Of a stretch of 64,000 nucleotides of DNA, positions 34,301 to 41,371 are shown piece after piece. The notes under the pieces are model-generated. The model did no database searches, was not told the origin of the DNA, and saw only the letters and a program-made list of their open reading frames with translations. Every line of letters starts with the position of its first letter. The stretch's first letter is position 1. This DNA is from an uncultured Lachnospiraceae bacterium (lineage in GTDB: Bacteria > Bacillota > Clostridia > Lachnospirales > Lachnospiraceae). Where the stretch lies: positions 1 through 64,000 of the forward strand of contig CAJTJY010000014.1 in assembly GCA_910576975.1 (NCBI GenBank), read 5' to 3'. Both the position numbers and the translations under genes were made by a program.

Positions 34301-36698
34301 CCCCGATTACTACCGGAGTTGCCTTATCAAAGTCATAACTTCCATCTGCCTTTACAGGTAAAGATGATTTCAAATAAGCTGTGAACTCTGCACCTGCCAA
34401 TAAGCCTGCTTCAGTATCATCGCCATTGTCAGATACCTTGATAAGCTGGAATGGCTGCTTGATGACCTGCTCTGCTGATGTTGCGCTTCTTGATACCTCT
34501 GCTACAAGGTCTCCCTCATAGTCGCATACTACATCGTGCTCCTCTTCGTCTAAGAGATACCCCTCTGATGGAGTGATTTCTTTCACATAATAGTTTCCAA
34601 GGTAAAGGTTATTGACCTCTGCTTCGCCATTCTTATCTGTTGTAAGTGTTGCTACAAGGTCTCCTGCTTTGAATACGACTCCTGTTGCTCCGTCCGGATG
34701 CACGATATCGTTTCTTGCATAAAGACCATAAACTGCACCTTCAAGGCTTGCATCTCCCTGGGCTGCTGCCTTTCCTGATTCCTTGTCTACCTTGTAGATA
34801 TGAATCTTTGCTGTCGTTCTGTCATTCACAAATGTGTGGCTGAATGATGTCTTTGCCTGTGTTTCAGGTAATACATTGAAATTGAAGCTATATACATCAG
34901 ACTGGTTTCTAATATATGCATATGGTGCCTGTGTCTCTGAGATATAATATCCGTTAGAGATTGGCAGATCCACGCTGTAGCTTGCCTTTCCGTCCTCACC
35001 TGTAGTTACTGTCTCAAGAGCTGTACCCTTTGTCACAATAACCTGTCTGGCATAGTTTTTGATGTCATTTCCGGCATAAAGTGTGTACTTGCCGCCATCA
35101 AGAGGGTTCTCTGTGTCAGAGTCCTTCTTTACGACAGATACATCCGCTTTCTGTCTTGTATTCTCAATCGTAGTTGATTCATACTGTACTGTCACAGTCT
35201 GGTCCTTATACTCAACTGCTACTGTCTGAGGTGTGGTATTGATTGTATACCCGTCAATGCTCTTAATCTCAGTTACCACATAAGTTCCAAGATGAAGGTC
35301 AGATAATACCACCTGTCCGTCAGTTCCTGTTGTAAGGCTTTCAGCCACTACATCGCCAGCACTATACATCTTTGTACCATCTGCCTTGTAGATATCTGCT
35401 CCTGCAGTTACCTTAAATGATGCTCCGGAAAGCTTCTTTTTCTCATAAGTGAAATTGCTTCCATTCCATGAGCCAAGCACCTCACCCTCTTTATAGATTG
35501 TGATTGCTCCAAGCTGCTCTTTATCTGTTGCAGAGATTCCCGTTGTCTGTCCTGCTTTTACAGTAAGTGTATGAACTTTACCGGAAAGGACATATCCCTT
35601 TGGTGCGGTAATCTCTTTTACATAATAAGTGCCTGCGACAAGTGCAGCTGACTTTGCATATCCGTTTCCATCTGTTGTCATGGTCTGTACTCTGTTTGTG
35701 CATCCGCTGTCAGAATAGATTCCATAGACTGCACCGGAAAGCTTCACTCCGCTTGACTCATCTGTCTTTGTAAGCTCACCATATCCGATGTTCTCTGTCT
35801 TGACCTTAATATAGGCTTTGACAGGATCTGCTGTCGGTCTTTCAGAAATAAACTCCTGATATCCGCTCTTTCCTGTAAGCCAGAATACACAGCTTGATGT
35901 TGTCTCAACCTTGCCTGCATTGGATGTGAATGTTCCTGTTGTAGCTGTAGTATTCACGCTCGTTGAAGAGATTGTAATACTGTTGCTATTCTTATCAACA
36001 GAATATCCACTGATGCCAAAATCAAAATCCGATAAAACACCATTGCTGTCAGATAATGTTGTTTCAAATCTCTGATTTGATTCATTCCACTTCAACTCAT
36101 AAGTTGGTGCCTCACTGGTTCTGCGTGATGCAAAACTTGGAAGCGTTGCATTGTAGGAACTGCTGATATTGTCTCTGAGCCTCTCATAATAGCTGTATGA
36201 AGAATCAGGACTTGGTGCTGTGTTGCAGAGCTTTCTCGCTGCCGAATCACCACTTCCGGTTCCAAAGATATCTGCTACAATTACCCATACCATTGCCTGA
36301 GTTGCGATATACTCATCGCACTGGCTGTTGCTTGGAGCCGCCTTTTGTGTACTGTTAAACCCATAATAAAGGCAGTAACTTAAAAGCTTTCTCTGCTGTG
36401 CTGACATTGATGTGCTCGCATCATCGTAGCTGTTCATAAGCTGACCGCCATCTGCTCTTAATCCGAAATTCATGCAGTATGCCGAATTGCCGTCAAGAAT
36501 TGAATACAGAATCTTGCCATGATTAAATCCGGGCTTCAGCTCACTTACTTCTCCGGAATTTTTGACTGATGCATTCCAGAACGCAATATTTGCCTGCGGA
36601 CTGGCTGCAAATGCTGTTGTACCATTCGCAAAGAGTGTTCCAACCAGTGTGAGCATAGCCATAAATCCTGCCATAAAACGCTTTAGTTTCTGTTTCAT
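31314..36698 (-). CDS. Giant LPxTG adhesin: thioester domain plus ~13 Cna-B modules
   Basis: A 1,794-residue surface protein. A signal peptide (~1-32, ending TTAFAAS) is followed by a thioester-type head at ~40-290 (YCMNFGLRA with the Cys, and ATQAMVWVIVADIF with the Gln). About 13 Cna-B/SpaA modules follow, each ending in a Glu-containing strand such as YYVKEITAPKGY. A wall-sorting signal LPQTGDN with a hydrophobic helix and RKKK closes it. Modules 7-9 and 10-12 repeat the same three-module order. Thioester heads can bind host or partner surfaces covalently and Cna-B modules form isopeptide-stiffened stalks. The ICE sortase is the likely anchor enzyme. Start at 36698 has AGGAGGAAAGAGCAC. Confidence 0.9.
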   Translation of the reverse strand: MKQKLKRFMAGFMAMLTLVGTLFANGTTAFAASPQANIAFWNASVKNSGEVSELKPGFNHGKILYSILDGNSAYCMNFGLRADGGQLMNSYDDASTSMSAQQRKLLSYCLYYGFNSTQKAAPSNSQCDEYIATQAMVWVIVADIFGTGSGDSAARKLCNTAPSPDSSYSYYERLRDNISSSYNATLPSFASRRTSEAPTYELKWNESNQRFETTLSDSNGVLSDFDFGISGYSVDKNSNSITISSTSVNTTATTGTFTSNAGKVETTSSCVFWLTGKSGYQEFISERPTADPVKAYIKVKTENIGYGELTKTDESSGVKLSGAVYGIYSDSGCTNRVQTMTTDGNGYAKSAALVAGTYYVKEITAPKGYVLSGKVHTLTVKAGQTTGISATDKEQLGAITIYKEGEVLGSWNGSNFTYEKKKLSGASFKVTAGADIYKADGTKMYSAGDVVAESLTTGTDGQVVLSDLHLGTYVVTEIKSIDGYTINTTPQTVAVEYKDQTVTVQYESTTIENTRQKADVSVVKKDSDTENPLDGGKYTLYAGNDIKNYARQVIVTKGTALETVTTGEDGKASYSVDLPISNGYYISETQAPYAYIRNQSDVYSFNFNVLPETQAKTSFSHTFVNDRTTAKIHIYKVDKESGKAAAQGDASLEGAVYGLYARNDIVHPDGATGVVFKAGDLVATLTTDKNGEAEVNNLYLGNYYVKEITPSEGYLLDEEEHDVVCDYEGDLVAEVSRSATSAEQVIKQPFQLIKVSDNGDDTEAGLLAGAEFTAYLKSSLPVKADGSYDFDKATPVVIGENGATTITSDDKGHAVSIAIPYGTYVVVESKTPHNMKTIKPFEVKISENHPDKPQTWRVFLDREFTAKLRVIKKDSDTKQTVLVPNAEFKIFNTDKNEYVKQYTTYPSKVEHTSFFTDDDGDLILPEALKIGNYRIEEVSAPFGYVVNDKYVSISVDTDTAFETDGDTNDAIITVEYSDAPAVGELTVEKKGEVLDGFKGGLLASSYEKEFVYKEGSLAGAKFKVYAAEDIYTADNQKDADGNRIKYYSKGDLVTTLTTGKDGKATAKNLPLGQYRVVEVEAPYGYVLNPNEQKVTFTYVDDKTPVIKESLTFSDDRQKLDMSVTKLDAEDNTPIAGAVFGLYADEDIKNVDGRVIIEKGILLEKATSDENGKIAFAKDYPFAKYVARELVKPAGYVTNEEAVNFDTKYQGQDVKTAVYNSEYKNTPTTFEFTKTDITSGAELTGATLTVLDKDGNVVDTWTSDAKEAHVIKRLVVGETYTLREEFAPYGYLKATDIQFTVEDTGKVQHVEMKDEVPTGSIVINKDGEFVTDTTLMKGYWYDFIFNFFKDSLAGVTFDVYAKEDIVSADGLDTVYHKAGDKVAIIVTNDKGIARIDNLPLGKYYLVETKTIDGFVLDETPIEADLSYIDQNTKVVFAGMDVTNERQKVQITVTKTDSETKKELEGAVFGLFAKEDIVNKDGKVIVKADTQIERGVTGKDGKVTFTSDLPLGQYYVKELEAPKGYVKSDKTFDVDASYQGDKVKVIEFEAAFENAPIKVEISKTDITGEKELPGAKLSVIDADGKLVESWTSEAGKTHMIERLPVGKYTLREESAPYGYKVASDVTFEVKETAEIQKVSMKDEQAVGKIVIEKTDKVTGKPIEGVVFEVRDKDGKVLDTLTTDKNGHAESKELPICTYNEDGSFKEDIHYTVVETKAADGYILDETAHDVTLRYDDNAPDVVVATLKLVNVPTEPKLPQTGDNANPLLYLGIGALALITGVGVGLRGRKKKINSNN

Positions 36699-36725
36699 GT
36701 GCTCTTTCCTCCTTAATTTACGCAT

Positions 36726-36765
36726 AAAAAAAGAAAGACATAAGTTTATGGCTTACATCTTTCTT
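36726..36765 (-). terminator. Terminator-like hairpin before the adhesin gene
   Basis: AAGAAAGATGTAAG and CTTATGTCTTTCTT pair (two G-T wobbles) around CCATAAA, followed by seven T on the minus strand. It ends ~25 nt before the adhesin start. It shares its inner stem and loop sides with the hairpin after the gene. Confidence 0.75.
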
Positions 36766-36789
36766 CCTTCTGCTTCTATTCGTTTTTAT

Positions 36790-37578
36790 TTATCTGTGAC
36801 ATCGAAACTCGTAATAGTCTGTGCCGCCTGTCGTGTAAACTCCATCATAACTGATGTAGAATACCGGATCTGTTTCCAAAAGTAACATACTTGCAATATA
36901 TTCTGCGATTGCATCCTCAGATGATAACCGCTGTCCATCAATGGTACTTGCTTTGTTGAGGTCTGTCTCTACAAACACACTATAATAAGAGCCTTCCATA
37001 CCATCGTAAGGATAATACTCATTGTACTCTTCCTGCGTGATACTACCGTCATTCAAATGATTCTGTAAATTCTGCTGTGTGGTAATCATCCCTCCAGCCT
37101 GACACTTTGCTGTTGCAAGTGACACAACATTCTGTGGACTGTATGCCACGGATGCAGACTGTGGATTGCCCACATTGTCTTTCGGACTGTCTGTAGTCTG
37201 ACCACCATTACCTGCATTACTCTGATTTCCACCAGCTTCCTTATTACCACTTGCAGGAGCTTTCTGTTCCGGCTCGTCATTCTGCTCTGACTTTTCTTCC
37301 TGCTTTGAAGCAGTTTCATTATCAGCTGACCGGTTATCTTCCTTATCAGTCTTCTCTTCTGAATCTTTAGCCTCGGCAATATCTTTCTCTGTCTCTTCAA
37401 TTTCAACTTCGGTTGCGACCTCTGTGACAGCTTCCGTTGCCATTTCTGCTTCTTCAGTTGGCTTTACGCTTTCCGTCTGTTTCTCTGTCTGATTATCAGC
37501 CTTTTCCTTACCACCATTACAGGCAGCCATTGAAAAGACCAGTACTGCGGATAATAAGATAATACTTATCTTCTTCAT
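36790..37578 (-). CDS. Lipoprotein with acidic linker
   Basis: 262 residues from the ATG at 37578 (GGGTGATTACT before it). A signal peptide ends in a lipobox (VFSMAAC), so the protein is lipid-anchored outside the membrane. A long Glu/Lys/Thr-rich linker (~25-150) leads to a C-terminal domain of ~105 residues (NVVSLATAKCQAGGMITTQQ...YISYDGVYTTGGTDYYEF). Not a recognised family. It lies directly upstream of the adhesin and may work at the cell surface in mating contact. The frame extends upstream to 37674 without start-site support. Confidence 0.75.
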   Translation of the reverse strand: MKKISIILLSAVLVFSMAACNGGKEKADNQTEKQTESVKPTEEAEMATEAVTEVATEVEIEETEKDIAEAKDSEEKTDKEDNRSADNETASKQEEKSEQNDEPEQKAPASGNKEAGGNQSNAGNGGQTTDSPKDNVGNPQSASVAYSPQNVVSLATAKCQAGGMITTQQNLQNHLNDGSITQEEYNEYYPYDGMEGSYYSVFVETDLNKASTIDGQRLSSEDAIAEYIASMLLLETDPVFYISYDGVYTTGGTDYYEFRCHR

Positions 37579-37598
37579 AGTAATCACCCATCCCTTCT

Positions 37599-37700
37599 CC
37601 GCAAGAGGGACGGGCTTTGTGTTCCGTGCCATCCACCCTTGCGGTGAACTATTTATCTGTAATGCACGGGACACATAGGACTGTCCCGTATTCTGTGCAT
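37599..37700 (-). promoter_or_regulatory. Possible leader with short frame and two hairpins before the lipoprotein gene
   Basis: On the minus strand AAAGGAGTTTAAG precedes an ATG at 37700 opening a 15-codon frame (MHRIRDSPMCPVHYR, stop at 37653). Inside it is the perfect stem ACGGGACA/TGTCCCGT (37666-37689). A second stem, CCGCAAG/CTTGCGG (37599-37644), follows before the lipoprotein gene. A translated leader that controls folding is possible; no proof. Confidence 0.4.
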
Positions 37701-37715
37701 CTTAAACTCCTTTCA

Positions 37716-37799
37716 TTATACCAGCTCTCTTATTTTAAAGAAATACTGCATAAGTCTTCTGTTTTTCTTATAATTTAAGAATAAACCCTTTACCTGCAT
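37716..37799 (-). CDS. 27-residue basic peptide
   Basis: A 27-codon frame with a near-perfect ribosome site (GAGGAGGTGAGCGT). The peptide is basic and hydrophobic (MQVKGLFLNYKKNRRLMQYF and a short tail). It lies between two other small ICE genes. A longer overlapping frame to 38078 lacks start support and has odd composition. Likely a real small protein, function unknown. Confidence 0.5.
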   Translation of the reverse strand: MQVKGLFLNYKKNRRLMQYFFKIRELV

Positions 37800-37813
37800 A
37801 CGCTCACCTCCTC

Positions 37814-37987
37814 TCAGAATGTGCCCATTCTTACGAATGAAAGAAATATCCTTGCCACTATAGCGAATAGAAGAAGAATTATTCTGGCAAGTCCTAAGAC
37901 CAGCTTCAACGCTCCAAGAATTATCCTTAATATCCACTTGAGTATCTCTAAAATTACTGTTCCTACGCCTCCCATAACTCTTCTCAT
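37814..37987 (-). CDS. 57-residue membrane protein
   Basis: Starts at an ATG with AAAGGAGACTGATTATT before it. Almost entirely hydrophobic and amphipathic helix (GGVGTVILEILKWILRIILG, LARIILLLFAIVARIFLSF) with spaced Arg/Lys. It resembles small membrane-active or membrane-anchoring proteins. It follows the ParR-like gene by 5 nt. Function unknown. Confidence 0.65.
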   Translation of the reverse strand: MRRVMGGVGTVILEILKWILRIILGALKLVLGLARIILLLFAIVARIFLSFVRMGTF

Positions 37988-37992
37988 AATAA

Positions 37993-38442
37993 TCAGTCTC
38001 CTTTCGACATCCATCCCATTGCAAGTCCTGCAACATCTGCATCGTCCATAACATCTTCTGTAGGTTCTTGTGCTTCACTATTGGCTGCCTGCATTATTAC
38101 CGGCTGACCAACATTCATCCCGGATATCACTCCGCCTAACAGCCTTATGACCTCTTTCCTAGCCTCATTGGTTGCTGCTTCAATGACTTCTTCCTTAATG
38201 TCATCAATATCTTCTGACCGGATATATTCAGCCCTTTCTTTTTCCTTCTTCTTGATAACAAAAGTTTCTTTTCCATAATTATCAATGTAGAACTGAATCG
38301 CATCTATAATGAACTGGTTCTTAGATTTGAAAATCTTCGGATCAAGGTTCTGAATCACATCATTGATTTTCACATGCTGAGGATTGCTCATGTTGAGGCG
38401 GACAGAAGTTTTTACTTCATATTCAAGTCTTCTTCCCATCAT
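37993..38442 (-). CDS. ParR-like DNA-binding partner of ParM
   Basis: 149 residues. The N-terminal ~60 residues look like a ribbon-helix-helix segment (VKTSVRLNMSNPQHVKINDVIQNL, KSKNQFIIDAIQFYIDNY). A charged helix and an acidic tail follow. Its place directly after a ParM/StbA gene indicates the adaptor that binds centromere-like DNA and the filament. Start at ATG with AAGGAGGCAG. The call rests on fold and context. Confidence 0.7.
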   Translation of the reverse strand: MMGRRLEYEVKTSVRLNMSNPQHVKINDVIQNLDPKIFKSKNQFIIDAIQFYIDNYGKETFVIKKKEKERAEYIRSEDIDDIKEEVIEAATNEARKEVIRLLGGVISGMNVGQPVIMQAANSEAQEPTEDVMDDADVAGLAMGWMSKGD

Positions 38443-38450
38443 CTGCCTCC

Positions 38451-39371
38451 TTATGATAATCGCTTAGTGCTTTTAAGTCCCATTGTGGCAAGCTGCTCAT
38501 ATCCTCTTGCATTTGCCTTTACATCAAGGTTATAGGAAATGTTCTTAGCATCATGACTACCAAAATTCTTCATCACAACTGCCCCGCCACCGACAAATAC
38601 AATCGGTGTAGTCTTTAAGTTATACCCAAACTCACGGATTGAGTTATATACCTTATCAACAAAATCCTCTATCTCTGCCTTGATAATGGCAAAGTATTCA
38701 TCATCAATATCTGACCTGCCATATCGCATGATGTTCTGTATCTCTGACTCGTCTACCTCTCCGTTAAGTTGTCTTACACACTGTTCATTGATAGAACGCA
38801 TACAGGTAATAAGACCTTTTGGTATCGTCACACACTTTGATTCATCCGGTGACTTGTTGATTACCGGCATAATGTCGATTGTCCAGCTACCGATATCTAC
38901 TATCAGCGTTTTCTTTGCCATTGTAGGAATCTTGTCCACTACTGCTGCATAACACTGAGGGAATACTGCCACATCATCAATTTCAATATAATACGGCTCA
39001 TTCTCATATTTGAAGCTTACACGCTTATTCTTTGTCAGGTACTTGATAAAATCATTCTTCTCTGCTCCAAACCTTGTAAGTGGTAGTCCTACGGCAAGGA
39101 ATACCTTTGCCTCTGCAAGACCTCTTCTTTTAAGTTCCTTAGCAACTGCTGCAAGAGTGAGAAGATAAAAGCTGTCATCTTCGACCTTTGTATCCTTTAC
39201 TTCCTGCCTCACAGTTCCAACCTTATAGAACTTTCCTTCATACTCAAGTACATCGCCGAAAAGTGCCGGAGTTGTTGTAATCTCCTTAACCCCTGTGACA
39301 AATACCTGAGAGATTGTTTTCATCATTGACCAACCATGATCAATGCCGATTACTTCTAACTTGTTATTCAT
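38451..39371 (-). CDS. ParM/StbA-family actin-like segregation protein
   Basis: 306 residues from ATG at 39371 (AGAAAGGATGTGC before it). Actin-fold nucleotide-binding motifs are visible: GIDHGWSMMKT (phosphate 1), LIVDIGSWTIDIMP (phosphate 2) and IVFVGGGAVVMKN (adenosine). ParM filaments separate plasmid copies; ICEs that replicate as circles after excision use such systems for stability. An upstream in-frame ATG at 39422 would add 17 residues including GCAKHM, without a better site. Confidence 0.85.
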   Translation of the reverse strand: MNNKLEVIGIDHGWSMMKTISQVFVTGVKEITTTPALFGDVLEYEGKFYKVGTVRQEVKDTKVEDDSFYLLTLAAVAKELKRRGLAEAKVFLAVGLPLTRFGAEKNDFIKYLTKNKRVSFKYENEPYYIEIDDVAVFPQCYAAVVDKIPTMAKKTLIVDIGSWTIDIMPVINKSPDESKCVTIPKGLITCMRSINEQCVRQLNGEVDESEIQNIMRYGRSDIDDEYFAIIKAEIEDFVDKVYNSIREFGYNLKTTPIVFVGGGAVVMKNFGSHDAKNISYNLDVKANARGYEQLATMGLKSTKRLS

Positions 39372-39422
39372 ATGTTTTGCACATCCTTTCTTATTAAACA
39401 GCCACTTGAACATCTTAACCAC

Positions 39423-39677
39423 CTACTTTCCTATCAGCTTTCGCATACAAGGAAAACAATAACCATTCCCTTGATAATATGGACATCCGACACATTCCGT
39501 CGGAAGTTTCTGTTCTTTTTTCTTAGATGGTTTACAACATGTTCCATTGGCACATCTGTTGTTATGTCCCCAGAAGAATCTACAATGCATACAATCTTTT
39601 AATTCTCTTTCAAGCTTTTCTTCTGGAGATACGTACCTGCGTTTCTTATGCTTATCTCTTTTTTCAACTGTTCCCAC
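39423..39677 (-). CDS. Cys-rich small protein
   Basis: 84 residues from a GTG at 39677 with AAGGGAGGAGAGCTCTG before it. Two Cys clusters: CMHCRFFWGHNNRCANGTCC and CVGCPYYQGNGYCFPCM. These probably bind zinc or an iron-sulphur cluster. It overlaps the 49-residue gene upstream and precedes the parM gene. Unknown function; could be a small regulator. Confidence 0.65.
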   Translation of the reverse strand: MGTVEKRDKHKKRRYVSPEEKLERELKDCMHCRFFWGHNNRCANGTCCKPSKKKEQKLPTECVGCPYYQGNGYCFPCMRKLIGK

Positions 39678-39813
39678 CAGAGCTCTCCTCCCTTCCAAGG
39701 AGTGATTGCTCTCTTATATTTTCCAATATCCTGTCCGACTCACCTGCTGTCCTTGCTAATGAATACAATGCGATAAGAACAATAATTATAAATGCTATGC
39801 TAAATCCCATCAT
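39664..39813 (-). CDS. 49-residue single-pass membrane protein
   Basis: Starts at ATG 39813 with GGAGGATAAAGTG before it. One N-terminal membrane helix (MMGFSIAFIIIVLIALYSLA), then a charged tail (RTAGESDRILENIREQS) ending in GNS. It overlaps the Cys-rich gene start by 14 nt, so the two are coupled. Good site and clean membrane topology support a real gene. Confidence 0.6.
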   Translation of the reverse strand: MMGFSIAFIIIVLIALYSLARTAGESDRILENIREQSLLGREESSGGNS

Positions 39814-39868
39814 CACTTTATCCTCCTTCAAATTAGTTGCCATATAGACAAAATTTGAATTTGGAAGT

Positions 39869-40310
39869 GATATAGTCTACATGGCTATGCTTAATGCTAA
39901 GCATGTAGGTACACGCCAGTCTTCTAGACTCCTATATCGCCCCGTGTACAAAGAGGTGTTCTCACCTCCGGGAGTTACAGACGAGCCACAAAATGTGTTT
40001 CACGACGCCCTTCTGAATTATCAGAAGCACTATCTCCTCTTTTAGCCTTTTGAGGATAAGGACAAACTTCTCGCCCTCTGTGGTTGATTATCCTTACGCA
40101 ACATGCCGAATCCTTTTTCCAGATTTCCATCCAACTTCTCACCCTTCATCTTTCGATCCATCAGGCTACTAATATGATAGCTGTGACTTTCATCTTCCAG
40201 GTACATGCCCCGTAAATTTACTACCTACAGATACTCTGCAGTGCAAACTACTTTGCAAATCTGTAACTGATTATTCAATTGTTATGTCCAATCTCTCTTG
40301 GACAATTGAT
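39869..40310. ncRNA. Densely structured non-coding stretch upstream of the par genes
   Basis: At least seven perfect inverted repeats occur in ~440 bp: GATATAG/CTATATC (39869/39932), CTACATG/CATGTAG (39877/39902), GTACACG/CGTGTAC (39909/39943), AGTCT/AGACT (39918/39926), GAGGTG/CACCTC (39953/39963), CTTCTGA/TCAGAAG (40010/40021), and GTCCAA/TTGGAC inside CAATTG arms (40276-40308). The first and third pairs interleave, so they form a pseudoknot or exclude each other. It may be a replication origin, centromere or RNA leader. No known RNA family was recognised. Confidence 0.5.
40042..40206 (-). CDS. Possible 54-residue charged protein
   Basis: An ATG at 40206 opens a 54-codon frame with biased, charged composition (YHISSLMDRKMKGEKLDGNL, KGFGMLRKDNQPQRARS). 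The ribosome site is weak (ACGGGG close to the ATG). The composition looks protein-like, but it overlaps the structured stretch, so this may be chance. Confidence 0.3.
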   Translation of the reverse strand: MYLEDESHSYHISSLMDRKMKGEKLDGNLEKGFGMLRKDNQPQRARSLSLSSKG

Positions 40311-40359
40311 ATTCTACAATGCACTTTAATTTTACGGAAGTGACACCACTGGTGTATTT

Positions 40360-40644
40360 TTACGAATTTTCACCAGTTTTTGGTGTATTTGTCATTTCCT
40401 TTAATTTGTTCCATGTATGCTTAGGCAGTTCTCTTGCCGGCTCTCTGAATAGTTCAAGATATTTTTCAAATAATTCCGTATTGATTAATGCTGAATTACC
40501 GACTTTATAGACTGCTCCTGCCTCTCTCGCAATTACTATGATTCTAGATTTACTTATCCCATAAATAATCGCTCCTTCCTCTGCATTGACAAATTTTTTC
40601 ATAAAATCCTTTGTATCTGAATAGCACTTATATGAGTAACTCAT
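40360..40644 (-). CDS. DUF6462-family small protein (third in tandem)
   Basis: 94 residues; the conserved core is MKKFVNAEEGAIIYGISKSRIIVIAREAGAVYKVGNSALINTELFEKYLELF, here cited only in outline: a helix-turn-helix-like AEEGAIIYGISKS, then AREAGAVYKV, then ALINTELFEKYLE. These proteins resemble excisionase or DNA-binding folds and are frequent near ICE ends. Start ATG at 40644 overlaps the end of the previous gene within GGAGACTGATGA. Probably helps excision or regulation. Confidence 0.75.
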   Translation of the reverse strand: MSYSYKCYSDTKDFMKKFVNAEEGAIIYGISKSRIIVIAREAGAVYKVGNSALINTELFEKYLELFREPARELPKHTWNKLKEMTNTPKTGENS

Positions 40645-40647
40645 TCA

Positions 40648-41106
40648 TCAGTCTCCTTTCACATTTGGCAATGGATGTTTCATTTCTGTTGGCGGTTCTC
40701 TGAATTGCTCCATATAATCATCAAAAATTTCCAAATTTATTAATATAGTATTTCCCTTAGCTGTTCCAATCTTATATACAGCACCCGCTGCTCTAGCCAT
40801 TTCAATAAATCTATGATGCCCTATGCTATATGTCATTGAAGCTTCCCCAATTCTTACAAACTTCTTTTCTACGATTTTGTTTGAACTAGGCACTCTTGCA
40901 AAATGTTTCATAAATTTCATCAACCTTTCCTTATGTACTAATATAATCTTTGCAAGCTGATATCTTGCTCCAGCAGCTAATGCTATATCCATTGCCTCAT
41001 CTCGTGTTACATCTAATAAAGCCATTACTTCATCAATACGAATAAATCTTGGTTTTACAGTTTCTTTTCTATAGGCACTAACTGAACCACTCAATGTATT
41101 TATCAT
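40648..41106 (-). CDS. Double DUF6462-like protein (second in tandem)
   Basis: 152 residues with two copies of the same domain: residues ~18-70 (RFIRIDEVMALLDVTRDEA...ALAAGARYQLAKIILVHKE) and ~80-140 (KFVRIGEASMTYSIGHHRF...ARAAGAVYKIG...ILINLEIFDDYMEQF). It looks like a fused duplication of the neighbouring single-domain genes. DNA-binding is inferred. It lies 8 nt after the first gene and 3 nt before the third. Confidence 0.75.
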   Translation of the reverse strand: MINTLSGSVSAYRKETVKPRFIRIDEVMALLDVTRDEAMDIALAAGARYQLAKIILVHKERLMKFMKHFARVPSSNKIVEKKFVRIGEASMTYSIGHHRFIEMARAAGAVYKIGTAKGNTILINLEIFDDYMEQFREPPTEMKHPLPNVKGD

Positions 41107-41114
41107 AACATCAC

Positions 41115-41336
41115 CTACTTATAAAACTCAGAATCTGTAATATGAAAAGTTTCAAGATACTTATCCAATATTTCTGTATTAACAAGTACAAGCTGACCAA
41201 TCTTATAACAAGCCTTAGCATCCTTAGCCACTTCTTGAAATTTTGTCATTCCCATACTGTACATCTTTGCACCATCTGAATATCTTACAAACTTTTTTGC
41301 ATCCTCATATCTATCTTTCTTCTTTGATTCATCCAT
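41115..41336 (-). CDS. DUF6462-family small protein (first in tandem)
   Basis: 73 residues with the same core: KFVRYSDGAKMYSMGMTKFQE, AKDAKACYKIGQLVLVNTEI, LDKYLETFHI. First gene of the ICE at this end, with AAAGGAGCACAGCA before its ATG. Its closeness to the ICE terminus fits a role in excision control, inferred from position. A terminator separates it from lysS. Confidence 0.78.
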   Translation of the reverse strand: MDESKKKDRYEDAKKFVRYSDGAKMYSMGMTKFQEVAKDAKACYKIGQLVLVNTEILDKYLETFHITDSEFYK

Positions 41337-41371
41337 TGCTGTGCTCCTTTCACTTTGACTTCATAACAAAT

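Noticed and set aside
37716..38078. 120-residue frame covering the 27- and 57-residue genes
   Set aside because: No ribosome site at its start and odd composition; the two shorter genes have good sites.
40160..40200. Hammerhead-like CTGATGG...CGAAAG string
   Set aside because: The core does not match CUGANGA, stems are missing, and it fits the coding-like 54-residue frame.
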